NCBI RefSeq assembly: GCF_044465595.1
Contig: NZ_JBITLV010000003.1
Coordinates: 124,001-188,000, forward strand
Direction of reading: 5' to 3'
DNA: 64,000 bases
Source of the DNA: Spongisporangium articulatum
GTDB lineage: Bacteria; Actinomycetota; Actinomycetes; Actinomycetales; Kineosporiaceae
Shown here: one piece after another, positions 7,955-15,931 of the stretch
How positions within the stretch are numbered: the first letter of the stretch is position 1
Layout: the number at the start of each line of letters is the position of its first letter
Program-made: the position numbers and the translations under genes
Notes under the pieces: model-generated
The model's database searches: none
What the model was told of the DNA's origin: nothing
What the model saw: the letters and a program-made list of their open reading frames with translations, nothing else

Positions 7955-9301
7955 GTGGATTTCTCGAAGACCACCCGACGCAGCTTCCTCAGCCTCGCCC
8001 TGGCGGCGCCGGTCGCGGCCGGTGTCGCCGCGTGCGGCAGCTCGGGCCCCAAGAGTTCTGAAAGCAGCAGCGGCTCAGCCGCTTCCGGTACGGCCAGCAT
8101 GTGGAGCCTGTCGGGCAAGCCACAGGAGACCGTGCGCCAGGCCAACGTCGACGCCTTCAACAAGGCCAACCCGAACAGCCAGATCAAGCTGACGCTCTTC
8201 GCCAACGACGACTACAAGACGAAGATCAAAACGGCCCTGGGCGCCGGCCAGGCCCCGACCATCATGTGGGGTTGGGGCGGCGGTGGCCTGAAGAGCTGGG
8301 TCGACGCCGGGCAGGTCGAGGACCTCACGTCGTGGTTCGGTGAAAACGCCGCCGTGAAGGACAAGATCTTCCCCTCCGCGTTCGGCGCGGCGACCATCGA
8401 CGACAAGCTGTACGCGATCCCGACCGAGACCGTGACGCCGATCGTCTTCTACTGGAACAAGGAGGCCTTCGACAAGATCGGCCAGGCGGCTCCGCCGCAG
8501 AGCTGGGCCGAGATCATGTCGCTGGTCCCCCGCTTCAACGCCAAGAACATCGCCCCCTTCTCCCTGGCCGGCGGCTCCCGCTGGACGAACATGATGTGGC
8601 TCGAGTTCCTCTTCGACCGCATCGGCGGCAGCGAGGTCTTCGACGCCATCTTCGCCGGCGAGAAGGACGCCTGGAACAACCCGGCGGCCATCGACGCGCT
8701 CACCAAGACGCAGGAACTGGTCAAGGCCAAGGGTTTCCAGAAGGGCTTCTCCTCCACCGTGGCCGACCAGAACGCCGACCAGGCGCTGCTGTACACCGGC
8801 AAGGCCGCGATGATGGTCCACGGCGCCTGGACGTACGGCAGCATGAAGGACCAGGGCGGCAAGTTCGTCTCGGGCGGCAACCTCGGCTACATGAACTTCC
8901 CGCCGGTCGAGGGCGGCAAGGGCGACCCGAGCGACACGGTCGGCAACCCCGGCCAGTACCTGTCGATCTCCTCGAAGGCCACCGACGCCGAGAAGGAGGT
9001 CGCGAAGAAGTTCTTCACCACCCAGGTCAACTCCGCGTTCGAGCAGAAGGAGTGGGTGGGCACCGGTTCGGTGCCGGTGGTCAAGGGCTCCGACTCCCTC
9101 TTCACCGGCGCCAAGGACGCGGACTGGCTGAAGTTCATCTACGACACCTCGGCCAACGCCAAGGTCTTCGCCCAGTCGTGGGACCAGGCACTCAGCCCGG
9201 CGGCGGCGGAGGTGCTGCTGGACAACATCGCCAAGCTGTTCCAGCTGAAGGTCACCCCGCAGCAGTTCGCCACCAACCTCAACAAGGTCACGAACAAGTG
9301 A
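7955..9301 (+). CDS. ABC transporter sugar-binding lipoprotein (CUT1 family)
   Basis: A 448-residue extracellular solute-binding protein family 1. The N-terminus has a twin-arginine export motif (TTRRSFLSLAL, Arg 8-9) and a lipobox ending at Cys27 (GVAAC), so it is exported, probably by Tat, and lipid-anchored outside the membrane. The mature part shows the family pattern AFNKANPNSQIKLTLFANDD and later YAIPTETVTPIVFYWNKEAF. GTG 7955 follows ACGGAGAT. It is followed by two permeases in a tight operon without an ATPase; in actinobacteria such importers use a shared MsiK-type ATPase encoded elsewhere. Ligand is inferred to be a beta-linked oligosaccharide from the divergent GH3 and GH1 genes. 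Confidence 0.93.
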   Translation: MDFSKTTRRSFLSLALAAPVAAGVAACGSSGPKSSESSSGSAASGTASMWSLSGKPQETVRQANVDAFNKANPNSQIKLTLFANDDYKTKIKTALGAGQAPTIMWGWGGGGLKSWVDAGQVEDLTSWFGENAAVKDKIFPSAFGAATIDDKLYAIPTETVTPIVFYWNKEAFDKIGQAAPPQSWAEIMSLVPRFNAKNIAPFSLAGGSRWTNMMWLEFLFDRIGGSEVFDAIFAGEKDAWNNPAAIDALTKTQELVKAKGFQKGFSSTVADQNADQALLYTGKAAMMVHGAWTYGSMKDQGGKFVSGGNLGYMNFPPVEGGKGDPSDTVGNPGQYLSISSKATDAEKEVAKKFFTTQVNSAFEQKEWVGTGSVPVVKGSDSLFTGAKDADWLKFIYDTSANAKVFAQSWDQALSPAAAEVLLDNIAKLFQLKVTPQQFATNLNKVTNK

Positions 9302-10236
9302 CCGTCGCTCCGCCCGGCCTCGAGGCGGCCCGCGTCGTCCCGGCGTCCGGCAGGTCCGGTGGGGCCGGGCGGAGCGGTTCGGTCAACTACCTCGCGGTCC
9401 CGGCGCTCCTGTTCTTCGTCGCGTTCGGCGTGGTGCCCCTGATCGGGATCTTCTACTTGAGCTTCAGCCAGTGGGACGGCATCGGGGCCATCCACCCGGC
9501 CGGGCTCGGCAACTGGCGCGACACGCTCACCGACCCGGCGTTGCGGCACGCCCTGTGGGTGACGTTCCTGATCATGGTCCTGTCCTGGGCGGTGCAGACC
9601 CCGGCCGCGGTCCTGATCGGGGCGTTCCTGGCCGGGCACCAGCGGTACCGGGAGTGGATCGCCGTCGTCTACTTCATCCCGCTGCTGTTCAGCTCGGCCG
9701 CGCTGGCCATCACGTACAAGGGCCTGCTGGACCCGAACTTCGGGCTCGGCACGGGACTCGGCATCTCGTGGTTGTCGCAGGACTGGCTCGGCGGGGAGAA
9801 GCTCGCGATGGGCGTGCTGATCTTCATCGTGTCCTGGCAGTTCATCCCGTTCCACGCGCTGCTCTACCAGGGGGCGATCCGGCAGATCCCCGTGTCGCTG
9901 TACGAGGCCGCGCAGCTGGACGGCGCGGGCCGGGTGCGCACGTTCTTCAGCATCACGCTGCCGACGCTGCGCTACACGATCGTCACGTCGTCGACGTTGA
10001 TGGTCGTCGGGTCCCTGACCTTCTTCGACCTGATCTGGGTGCTCACGGCCGGCGGGCCCGGCGACGCGACCCGCACCCTGGCCCTGGAGATGTACATCCG
10101 CGGGTTCCGGGGCAACCAGATGGGCCCGGCCAGCGTGATCGCCGTGATCCTCGTGCTGTTCGGACTCGGGCTGTCGCTGCTGTTCCGCCGCATCGGCGGC
10201 GGTTCGGCGTCGGACAGCCAGCTGGAAGGAGCCTAG
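9298..10236 (+). CDS. Sugar ABC transporter permease 1 (MalF/LacF type)
   Basis: A 312-residue inner-membrane permease with six predicted membrane segments, beginning with LAVPALLFFVAFGVVPLIGI. The EAA loop that contacts the ATPase is visible as YEAAQLDGAGRVRTFFSITL. GTG 9298 overlaps the binding-protein stop (GTGA), so the two are translationally coupled, and this start gives the normal ~30-residue cytoplasmic N-terminus. It forms the import channel with the next gene. Confidence 0.93.
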   Translation: MTVAPPGLEAARVVPASGRSGGAGRSGSVNYLAVPALLFFVAFGVVPLIGIFYLSFSQWDGIGAIHPAGLGNWRDTLTDPALRHALWVTFLIMVLSWAVQTPAAVLIGAFLAGHQRYREWIAVVYFIPLLFSSAALAITYKGLLDPNFGLGTGLGISWLSQDWLGGEKLAMGVLIFIVSWQFIPFHALLYQGAIRQIPVSLYEAAQLDGAGRVRTFFSITLPTLRYTIVTSSTLMVVGSLTFFDLIWVLTAGGPGDATRTLALEMYIRGFRGNQMGPASVIAVILVLFGLGLSLLFRRIGGGSASDSQLEGA

Positions 10237-11067
10237 GTGAGGACCCGCGGCGGACAACGTCCCAACTGGCTCGGTGCGCTGATCTCGATCCTGTGGCTGG
10301 CGATCGTGATCGTGCCCATCTACTGGATCATCATCACCAGCTTCAAGGACCAGAGCACGTACTTCGCCACCAACACCATGCGGCCCCCGCCCGACCCGAG
10401 CCTCGAACCGTACAAGCGGGTGCTGGAGTCGGACTTCCCGCGCTACTTCCTGAACAGCGTCATCGTCACGGTCGGCACGATCATCCCGGCGGTCACGATC
10501 TCGTTCATGGCGGCGTTCGCCATCGTGCGCGGGTCGGGCTGGTTCCTGCGCTGGACGACGATCCTCTTCCTGGCCGGGTTGGCCCTGCCCCTGCAGGCGG
10601 TCGTCATCCCGGTGTACCTGATCATCATCAGGCTCAGGTTGTACGACACGTTGCTGGCCATCGTGCTCCCGTCGATCGCGTTCGCCATCCCGCTGTCGGT
10701 GCTGATCCTGGCCAACTTCATCCGCGACGTGCCGAAGGAGCTGTTCGAGTCGATGCGGCTGGACGGCGCCAGCGAGTGGGGCACGCTCTGGAACCTGGCG
10801 TTCCCGCTCGTGCGGCCCGCGCTGGTCACGGTGTCGATCTACAACGGCCTGACCGTGTGGAACGGGTTCATCCTGCCGCTGATCCTGACCCAGAGCCCGA
10901 GTCAGCGGACCCTCCCCCTGGCGCTGCAATCCTTCCAGGGGCAGTTCCAGATCGACATCCCGGCCGTGCTCGCCTCAGTCGTCCTGGCCACCCTGCCGAT
11001 CGTCGTGCTCTACGTCCTGGGGCGGCGGCAGCTGGTCAGCGGCCTCACGGCCGGCTTCAGCAAGTAG
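10237..11067 (+). CDS. Sugar ABC transporter permease 2 (MalG/LacG type)
   Basis: A 276-residue permease, with TM1 in LISILWLAIVIVPIYWIIIT and the EAA loop FESMRLDGASEWGTLWNLAF followed by P-L-V-R-P-A-L-V. Its GTG directly follows the TAG stop of permease 1, with GGAAGGA nearby as ribosome site. It is the last gene of the importer operon; a hairpin-bearing repeat starts 10 nt after its stop. No ATP-binding subunit gene follows, as is usual for actinobacterial CUT1 systems. Confidence 0.93.
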   Translation: MRTRGGQRPNWLGALISILWLAIVIVPIYWIIITSFKDQSTYFATNTMRPPPDPSLEPYKRVLESDFPRYFLNSVIVTVGTIIPAVTISFMAAFAIVRGSGWFLRWTTILFLAGLALPLQAVVIPVYLIIIRLRLYDTLLAIVLPSIAFAIPLSVLILANFIRDVPKELFESMRLDGASEWGTLWNLAFPLVRPALVTVSIYNGLTVWNGFILPLILTQSPSQRTLPLALQSFQGQFQIDIPAVLASVVLATLPIVVLYVLGRRQLVSGLTAGFSK

Positions 11068-11076
11068 GTGGCGGCC

Positions 11077-11142
11077 AAGATCATCGCCTCAGTGCACTGA
11101 CCCGCAGTCGAACTAGCACTTCTCGCACACACGCGATGATCT
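11077..11142. repeat. Hairpin repeat, copy 1 (upstream of DUF559 gene)
   Basis: A 66-nt element bounded by perfect 10-bp inverted arms, AGATCATCGC (11078-11087) and GCGATGATCT (11133-11142). Its first 25 nt (AAGATCATCGCCTCAGTGCA...) closely match the start of the element at 12138. The long loop argues against a simple rho-independent terminator, though it follows the permease stop. Confidence 0.55.
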
Positions 11143-11244
11143 AGCCCGGTGGGACCCCCATCCACAGCCGCCAGGTGCGCGACTTGTGCACAGGCGGAAC
11201 CGCTTCGACGCCGACCGAATTCGCGATCCGGCCAGGCTGATCAC

Positions 11245-12114
11245 ATGACCCACACTCGCGTCCCACCTCAATCGAGCCGCCAGGCGGGGGTGTTCACCAG
11301 GGCGCAGGCCAGGGCGGCCGGGTGGTCCGACTACCGGATTCGGCGCCGGCTGGCCGACGGGCAGTGGAAGGTGCTGCTCGGCAGAGGGCTGTGCGAGGCG
11401 AGTCACCAGGTGACCCCGGCGGCCCTCGCCTGGGCCACGCACCTGTCCGCGCCCGACGGGGTCGTCAGCCACCTGACCGCGGGGTGGCTGCACGGTTTCC
11501 CACTCGCTGCCGACCTGAACTCCGCACTGGCCGACGACCGCGCCGGTCACGTCCTCGTCTCCCGTCAGAGCCGGACCCGCGGAATCGTCGCTCACCGGAG
11601 TTGGACCCCGTTCCAGACGCTGCGGTTCAACGGGATCCCGGTCACCAACCGCCCCCGCGCGGCGATCGATTGCCTGACCGTTCTCCCCCGCGACCGGGCG
11701 ATCGACCTCTGGGGGTGGCTGGCGACGCGGGGCGTGCTGGACCGTTCACAGCTCGCGGCTGCTGCCCGGGCCCGCTTCGGCCGGGACGGCACACCGAACC
11801 TGCTCGCGCTCCTGGCCCTGACGCGCACGGGCGCCGCGAGCGTCGCCGAACATCGCCTCCACGATTTGCTGCGTCGCAGCCGGATCACGGGCTGGGAGGC
11901 GAACGAGCCGGTCCGGGTGGCCGGAGTGATGGTGGCGGTGGCCGGCGTGTTGTTCGCCGCGGAACGAATCGTTGTCGAGGTCGACGGATGGGCGGCGCAC
12001 GGCGGCCGGAACGCTTTCGTGCACGACCGGCGTCGCCAGAACGCGCTGGTCAACGCCGGGTACCGCGTGCTCCGGTTCACCTGGGACGACCTGGTGAACC
12101 GGCGCGCGAGGTGA
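11245..12114 (+). CDS. AbiEi-like / DUF559 domain protein
   Basis: A 289-residue protein. The N-terminal ~80 residues (GVFTRAQARAAGWSDYRIRRRLADGQW) resemble the winged-helix of type IV toxin-antitoxin AbiEi-family antitoxins. The C-terminal part resembles DUF559, a Vsr/PD-(D/E)XK nuclease-like fold (IVVEVDGWAAHGGRNAF...NALVNAGYRVLRFTWDDL), keeping the E-V-D and the RxxxN pattern. Such stand-alone fusions are common and multicopy in actinobacteria; their function is unknown. No AbiEii-type toxin gene is adjacent. ATG 11245 is the first start before the winged-helix. It is flanked on both sides by related hairpin repeats, hinting that it may have moved as a unit. Confidence 0.75.
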   Translation: MTHTRVPPQSSRQAGVFTRAQARAAGWSDYRIRRRLADGQWKVLLGRGLCEASHQVTPAALAWATHLSAPDGVVSHLTAGWLHGFPLAADLNSALADDRAGHVLVSRQSRTRGIVAHRSWTPFQTLRFNGIPVTNRPRAAIDCLTVLPRDRAIDLWGWLATRGVLDRSQLAAAARARFGRDGTPNLLALLALTRTGAASVAEHRLHDLLRRSRITGWEANEPVRVAGVMVAVAGVLFAAERIVVEVDGWAAHGGRNAFVHDRRRQNALVNAGYRVLRFTWDDLVNRRAR

Positions 12115-12137
12115 TCGCCGAGATCCGCGCCGCCCTC

Positions 12138-12204
12138 AAGATCACCGCCTGAGTGCACCGATCACGAGCCCCACTCGGGATTGGCGCACCCGGTCGGCGA
12201 TCTT
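12138..12204. repeat. Hairpin repeat, copy 2 (downstream of DUF559 gene)
   Basis: A 67-nt element starting AAGATCACCGCCTGAGTGCA and ending GGCGATCTT. It has the same length and order as copy 1 (11077-11142) with substitutions. The arms are imperfect here, with an inner GAGT...ACTC pair. Confidence 0.5.
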
Positions 12205-12230
12205 GGTCTCAGCGCGTACGCTCACGGTTC

Positions 12231-13853
12231 GTGAACGGCGTCCAGGTCCTGCTCATCGCCGCGGCCGGGGTGGTGGTCGCCGCGTTCGCCAAGCGCCGCG
12301 GCGTCCAGTCCGGCATGGTCATCGTCCTGCTGGCCACCGCGGCCGGGTTCATCCCGGGCATGCCCCGCCTGGTCCTGGACGGCGAGCTCATCCTCGCGCT
12401 CGTCGTCCCGCCCCTGCTGTACTCGGCCGCGCGCGGCGCGTACGTCACGGGGCTCGGGCAGAACCTGCGGCCGATCTTCACGCTCGGGGTGACCCTCGTC
12501 GTCCTGACCGCCGGGGCGCTCGGCCTGGTCTCCTCGTGGCTGCTGCCGGGCATCGGGCTGGCCGCCGCGCTGACCCTGGGCACCGTGCTGGCCCCGCCCG
12601 ACACGGCGACGATCGTCGCCGGGGCCCGCGAGTTCGGGATGCCCCGGCGGGTGGTGTCGATCCTGACCGGCGAGAGCCTGGTGAACGACGCGACCGCCCT
12701 CACCCTGTTCAGCATCGCGGTCGCCGCGACCGAGGGCGACCGGACCGGGATCGGTTCGGGGGTCGGACGTTTCGCGTACAACGCGGGGATCGGCATTCTG
12801 ATCGGGGCGGTCCTGGTCACGGTGACCCTGCTCATCCGTCCGCATCTCGGCGACCCGACGCTCGAGACCACCTTCGTCCTGCTGGTCCCCTTCACCGGGT
12901 TCCTGGCCGCCGAGCAGCTGCACGCCTCGGGCATCCTCGCCGTCGTGGTGGCCGCCCTCGGGATCACGGTGAACGTCGCGCTCGACCCGAACCACGAGTA
13001 CGCCGGCGCGTACCGTACCCGGCTGCGCGAGGCGAACCTCTGGCCGGTGCTCGACTTCCTGCTCGAGACGTTCGTGTTCGCCTACATCGGCCTCCAGCTG
13101 CGCTTCGTCCTGGAGGACCTGCGGGACGCCGACAGCGGGCCCGGCCTGGGCCGCACCCTGGTCGCGGCCGGCGTCCTGCTCGTGGTGGCGATCGTGTTCC
13201 GGATGGCCTACGTGTCCGGCGTCTTCGGCTGGTGGGGGCTACGGCACCGCGCCGTCGAGCGCCGCCTCGAGCGCGATCCCGCGCTGCGGGCCCGGCTCGA
13301 CGCGAGGTATCGGGAGCGGGCCGAGCGGCGGTTCCGCAGAGGCACTCCCGCCGAGGACGGACGCGACCTCCCGGCGCCCGTCCGGCGCGACGGCTCCTGG
13401 CCGCAGCCGTGGCAGGTCCCGCCCACCGCGAAGGAGACGGTCGTCGTCGGCTGGACCGGGATGCGCGGCATCCTGACCCTGGCCGCAGCCGCCGCCGTAC
13501 CCGAGCTGACGAGTGAGGGCGAGCCCTTTCCCGGCCGGGACGCGATCGCCGCGATCGCGCTGATCGTCACCCTCGGAACGCTGCTCGTGCAGGGGACGAC
13601 GTTGCCCAGGCTGATCCGGCGGTTGCGGTTCGACACGGCGGCCGACGACGCGGAGGACGCCCGGATGCGCGCCCGCGCCCGCGAACTGGTGGCGGGCGCC
13701 GTCGAGCACGCAGAACCCTTCTCGGACGAGGAGTTCGACGCCCAGCGGCACGCCGTCGAGACCGGGCTGGTGCTCGGCGAGATCGACGAGGAGACGGCCC
13801 GCCGCGCCGTCCAGGACCTCGACCTCCGCCAGGCCGCGGCCCGGACTCTCTAG
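12231..13853 (+). CDS. Na+/H+ antiporter, CPA1 (NhaP/NHE) family
   Basis: A 540-residue cation:proton antiporter. Roughly 11-12 hydrophobic segments occupy residues 1-330 and again around 400-450 (GWTGMRGILTLAAAAAVPELT). The conserved ion-site segment GTVLAPPDTATIV (usual NhaP/NHE form LAATDPVAV) and TGESLVNDATALTLF (GESLLNDA) identify the CPA1 branch. A charged cytosolic insert and C-tail follow. GTG 12231 is chosen because TACGCT (12217-12222) lies 8 nt upstream and the first membrane helix (VNGVQVLLIAAAGVVVAAF) starts at once. The TAG stop is shared through a CTAG palindrome with the convergent gene. Confidence 0.92.
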   Translation: MNGVQVLLIAAAGVVVAAFAKRRGVQSGMVIVLLATAAGFIPGMPRLVLDGELILALVVPPLLYSAARGAYVTGLGQNLRPIFTLGVTLVVLTAGALGLVSSWLLPGIGLAAALTLGTVLAPPDTATIVAGAREFGMPRRVVSILTGESLVNDATALTLFSIAVAATEGDRTGIGSGVGRFAYNAGIGILIGAVLVTVTLLIRPHLGDPTLETTFVLLVPFTGFLAAEQLHASGILAVVVAALGITVNVALDPNHEYAGAYRTRLREANLWPVLDFLLETFVFAYIGLQLRFVLEDLRDADSGPGLGRTLVAAGVLLVVAIVFRMAYVSGVFGWWGLRHRAVERRLERDPALRARLDARYRERAERRFRRGTPAEDGRDLPAPVRRDGSWPQPWQVPPTAKETVVVGWTGMRGILTLAAAAAVPELTSEGEPFPGRDAIAAIALIVTLGTLLVQGTTLPRLIRRLRFDTAADDAEDARMRARARELVAGAVEHAEPFSDEEFDAQRHAVETGLVLGEIDEETARRAVQDLDLRQAAARTL

Positions 13854-14212
13854 ACCGGCAGGTCGACCCGCCGGGCCAGCTGCGGGACGGCTCCGGCCGG
13901 AGCGGGCCGCCCGAGCAGGAAACCCTGGAAGTGCCGGCACCCCATGCGTTCCAGCTCCCCCAGCGTGGTCTCGTCCTCGACGCCCTCGGCGACGGCCCGC
14001 AACCCGAGGTCGGCGGCCAGGCGCAGGGTGTCCCAGTCGACGTCGCCCGTGACCCGGGCGTTGCGCACCCGCACTCCGCGCGGGTGGACGCGCTCGGCCG
14101 TCGCACCGGTCAGGACGTCGAGCAGCGCGGACGCGGGGAGGGCGCCCCCGTCCAGATCGACGATCTCCGCAGTGCGAGCCCCGTCCAGCAACCGCTGGGT
14201 CATGTCGTCCAT
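13850..14212 (-). pseudogene. Chimeric ORF: oxidoreductase-like N-terminus joined to C-terminal EAL-domain fragment
   Basis: A 120-residue reading frame. Residues ~1-62 (TQRLLDGARTAEIVDLDGG...VHPRGVRVRNARVTGDVDW) look like the N-terminus of large actinobacterial membrane proteins annotated as 'oxidoreductase'. From residue ~65 it reads like the last third of an EAL phosphodiesterase (LGLRAVAEGVEDETTLGELE, then MGCRHFQGFLLGRPAPAG). The EAL signature, metal ligands and catalytic residues are missing, so it cannot hydrolyse c-di-GMP. A TAGGTT hexamer (minus, 14219-14224) sits 6 nt before ATG 14212, so it may still be expressed. It could be a deletion remnant or a small regulatory fragment. Confidence 0.55.
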
Positions 14213-14218
14213 CGGGCC

Positions 14219-14242
14219 AACCTAGACATCCGGGCCTAGGGT
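14219..14242. promoter_or_regulatory. Divergent leaderless -10 boxes
   Basis: Minus-strand TAGGTT (14219-14224) serves the start at 14212, and plus-strand TAGGGT (14237-14242) serves the GTG at 14249; each has a 6-nt gap to its start codon. Confidence 0.5.
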
Positions 14243-14248
14243 GGCCAC

Positions 14249-14806
14249 GTGCTGATCTTCTCGATGAGCGTCTCCGTCGACGGGTTCATCAAGGACCGCG
14301 AGGGCGGCTTCGACTGGGGCGCCCCCAGCGACGAGCTGTTCCGGTTCCACACCGAGCGGGTCGCTTCGCTGGGCGGATACCTCTGCGGCCGAAGGCTTTA
14401 CGAGGACATGCGGGCCTGGGAGACCGATCCGGCGATGCGCCGCAGCGACGACTTCTCCGCGTTCGCCGACATCTGGACCGCCCTGCCCAAGATCGTGTTC
14501 AGCCGCACGCTCGAGTCCGTGGAGGGCAACGCGCGGCTCGCGCAGGGATCGGTGGCGGACGAGGTGGACGAGGCGCTGGCCGGAGGCAAGCCTGTCGAGA
14601 TCGGCGGCGCGAATCTGGCCGGCCAGGCGATCGAGCTCGGCCTGGTCGACGAGTTCCGGATCTTCCGGCTGCCGGTCATCGTCGGCGGCGGGACGCCCCT
14701 GCTGCCGCCGGTCACGAGGACCGTTCCTCTGGAGCTGCTGGAGACCCGCTCCTTCGGCCCCGCCGTGTACGAGCGGTACGGCCGCGCGAGCAGCGGCCCC
14801 CACTGA
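14249..14806 (+). CDS. Dihydrofolate reductase-fold protein (RibD C-terminal family)
   Basis: A 185-residue member of the RibD C-terminal/DHFR-fold family, which binds NADPH. Typical marks are FSMSVSVDGFIKDREGGFDW (usual S-S-L-D-G...), the CGRRLYEDM helix and the late nucleotide-binding loop IGGANLAGQAIELGLVDEFR, ending PVIVGGGTPLLP. Stand-alone proteins of this type reduce unknown small molecules; riboflavin synthesis cannot be assumed because the deaminase half is absent. GTG 14249 follows TAGGGT by 6 nt (leaderless). Confidence 0.85.
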   Translation: MLIFSMSVSVDGFIKDREGGFDWGAPSDELFRFHTERVASLGGYLCGRRLYEDMRAWETDPAMRRSDDFSAFADIWTALPKIVFSRTLESVEGNARLAQGSVADEVDEALAGGKPVEIGGANLAGQAIELGLVDEFRIFRLPVIVGGGTPLLPPVTRTVPLELLETRSFGPAVYERYGRASSGPH

Positions 14807-14828
14807 CCTATGGCCTCAGAAGAAGATA

Positions 14829-14868
14829 GGGGTACTTTCGGCGCCCTCTAAGGGCCGCTGAGTACCCC
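14829..14868. terminator. Bidirectional terminator-like hairpin
   Basis: GGGGTACT (14829-14836) pairs with AGTACCCC (14861-14868), and the inner GGCGCCCT/AGGGCCGC extends the stem around a CTA loop. It lies between convergent genes ending at 14806 and 14892. No U-tract is present, as is common in high-GC actinobacteria. Confidence 0.6.
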
Positions 14869-14891
14869 AATGATGAGCGTCGGCCCCACGA

Positions 14892-15929
14892 TCAGCCGGC
14901 TGACCAGCCCAGCGCGGGGCCGAGGCGCTCGGCGATGTCGGTGAGGATCTGCACGTAGTCCTCGTGCTCGAACGAGAACGGCAGCGCGAACGCCACCTCG
15001 CTCACCTCGCGGAAACCCTCGTGCGCGTAAAGCTGTTCGGCGATCTCGTCGCTGGTGCCGAGCAGGTCCCTCGCGAAGAGCAGGCGCGCCGGCCCCTGCG
15101 GCTCGGCTGTGCGGGCGGTGCGCGACTCGACGTAGGCCGCGTACTTCTCCCGCTGGGCCGCGGTGGCCGAGTCGGTGGGGACGACGACCAGCCCCTGCGA
15201 GACCCGGCCCGCCCCGCGCTCGGGGTGGGCCGCCGCGAAGGCGGTGCGGTAGGCGCGAATCTGCTCCGCCTGGATCGCCCCGAAGTCCCACGGGCCGTCA
15301 TCCCCCTCGGGTTTGACCACGCTGGAGACGAGCAGGTTCAGCCCGGTCTCCCCCGTCCACACGGCCGAGCGCAGCGATCCGGCGCCGTACCAGACCCGGG
15401 ACGCCAGCCCGGGTGAGTGCGGTTCCACCCGCGACGAGAACGTCTCGATGCCCTGCACCCCGCTGAACGTGCTGGCCTGCTCACCACGGACGAACCGCAG
15501 GAACCGCAGGACCCGCTCGTAGGAGAAGTCCTCGACGTCGGCGGTGTCGGGATACAGGGCGTCGCGGACGTCGTCCCAGCGCATCGGCGGACCGACGCTG
15601 ACCCCCGGGTTGATCCGCCCGCCCGACAGGACGTCCACGGTGGCCAGGTCCTCCGCGAGCCGCAGCGGGTTCTCCCAGCCGAGCGGCGTGACCGCGGTGC
15701 CGAGTTCGATGCGTGACGTCCGCTGCGAGGCCGCCGCCATGATGGCGACGGGGGACGAGATGCCGTACTGGACGTGCCGGTGCCGCAGCCAAGCGCTGTC
15801 GAAGCCGAGCCGTTCGCCGAGTTCGATGACCTGCAGCGTGCTCTCGTGCCCGGGCCCCGGGTCGGCGCCGTCGAACAGGCCGATGGTCAGGAATCCGAGC
15901 TTCTCCAGCGGTACCCCCGGCAGCGGCAT
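14892..15929 (-). CDS. LLM-class flavin-dependent oxidoreductase
   Basis: A 345-residue bacterial luciferase-like (LLM) oxidoreductase using FMN or F420. Family marks are FDSAWLRHRHVQYG near the N-terminus, the LGTAVTPLGWENPLRLAEDLATVDVLSGGR region (non-prolyl cis-peptide and flavin-binding zone) and a late ALPFSFEHEDYVQILTDIAERL. Substrate is unknown. ATG 15929 follows TAGGAT by 6 nt (leaderless). It is 2 bp from the stop of the upstream enoyl-CoA hydratase-like gene, so part of its expression may also come from that transcript. Confidence 0.88.
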   Translation of the reverse strand: MPLPGVPLEKLGFLTIGLFDGADPGPGHESTLQVIELGERLGFDSAWLRHRHVQYGISSPVAIMAAASQRTSRIELGTAVTPLGWENPLRLAEDLATVDVLSGGRINPGVSVGPPMRWDDVRDALYPDTADVEDFSYERVLRFLRFVRGEQASTFSGVQGIETFSSRVEPHSPGLASRVWYGAGSLRSAVWTGETGLNLLVSSVVKPEGDDGPWDFGAIQAEQIRAYRTAFAAAHPERGAGRVSQGLVVVPTDSATAAQREKYAAYVESRTARTAEPQGPARLLFARDLLGTSDEIAEQLYAHEGFREVSEVAFALPFSFEHEDYVQILTDIAERLGPALGWSAG

Positions 15930-15931
15930 GC

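Noticed and set aside
11245..12114. Reading the AbiEi-like protein as half of a toxin-antitoxin system
   Set aside because: No AbiEii nucleotidyltransferase gene is adjacent, and DUF559 fusions are widespread orphan genes in actinobacteria.
13850..13853. CTAG palindrome giving both convergent stop codons
   Set aside because: Economical but common; any TAG facing TAG over CTAG does this, so it was not treated as a finding.
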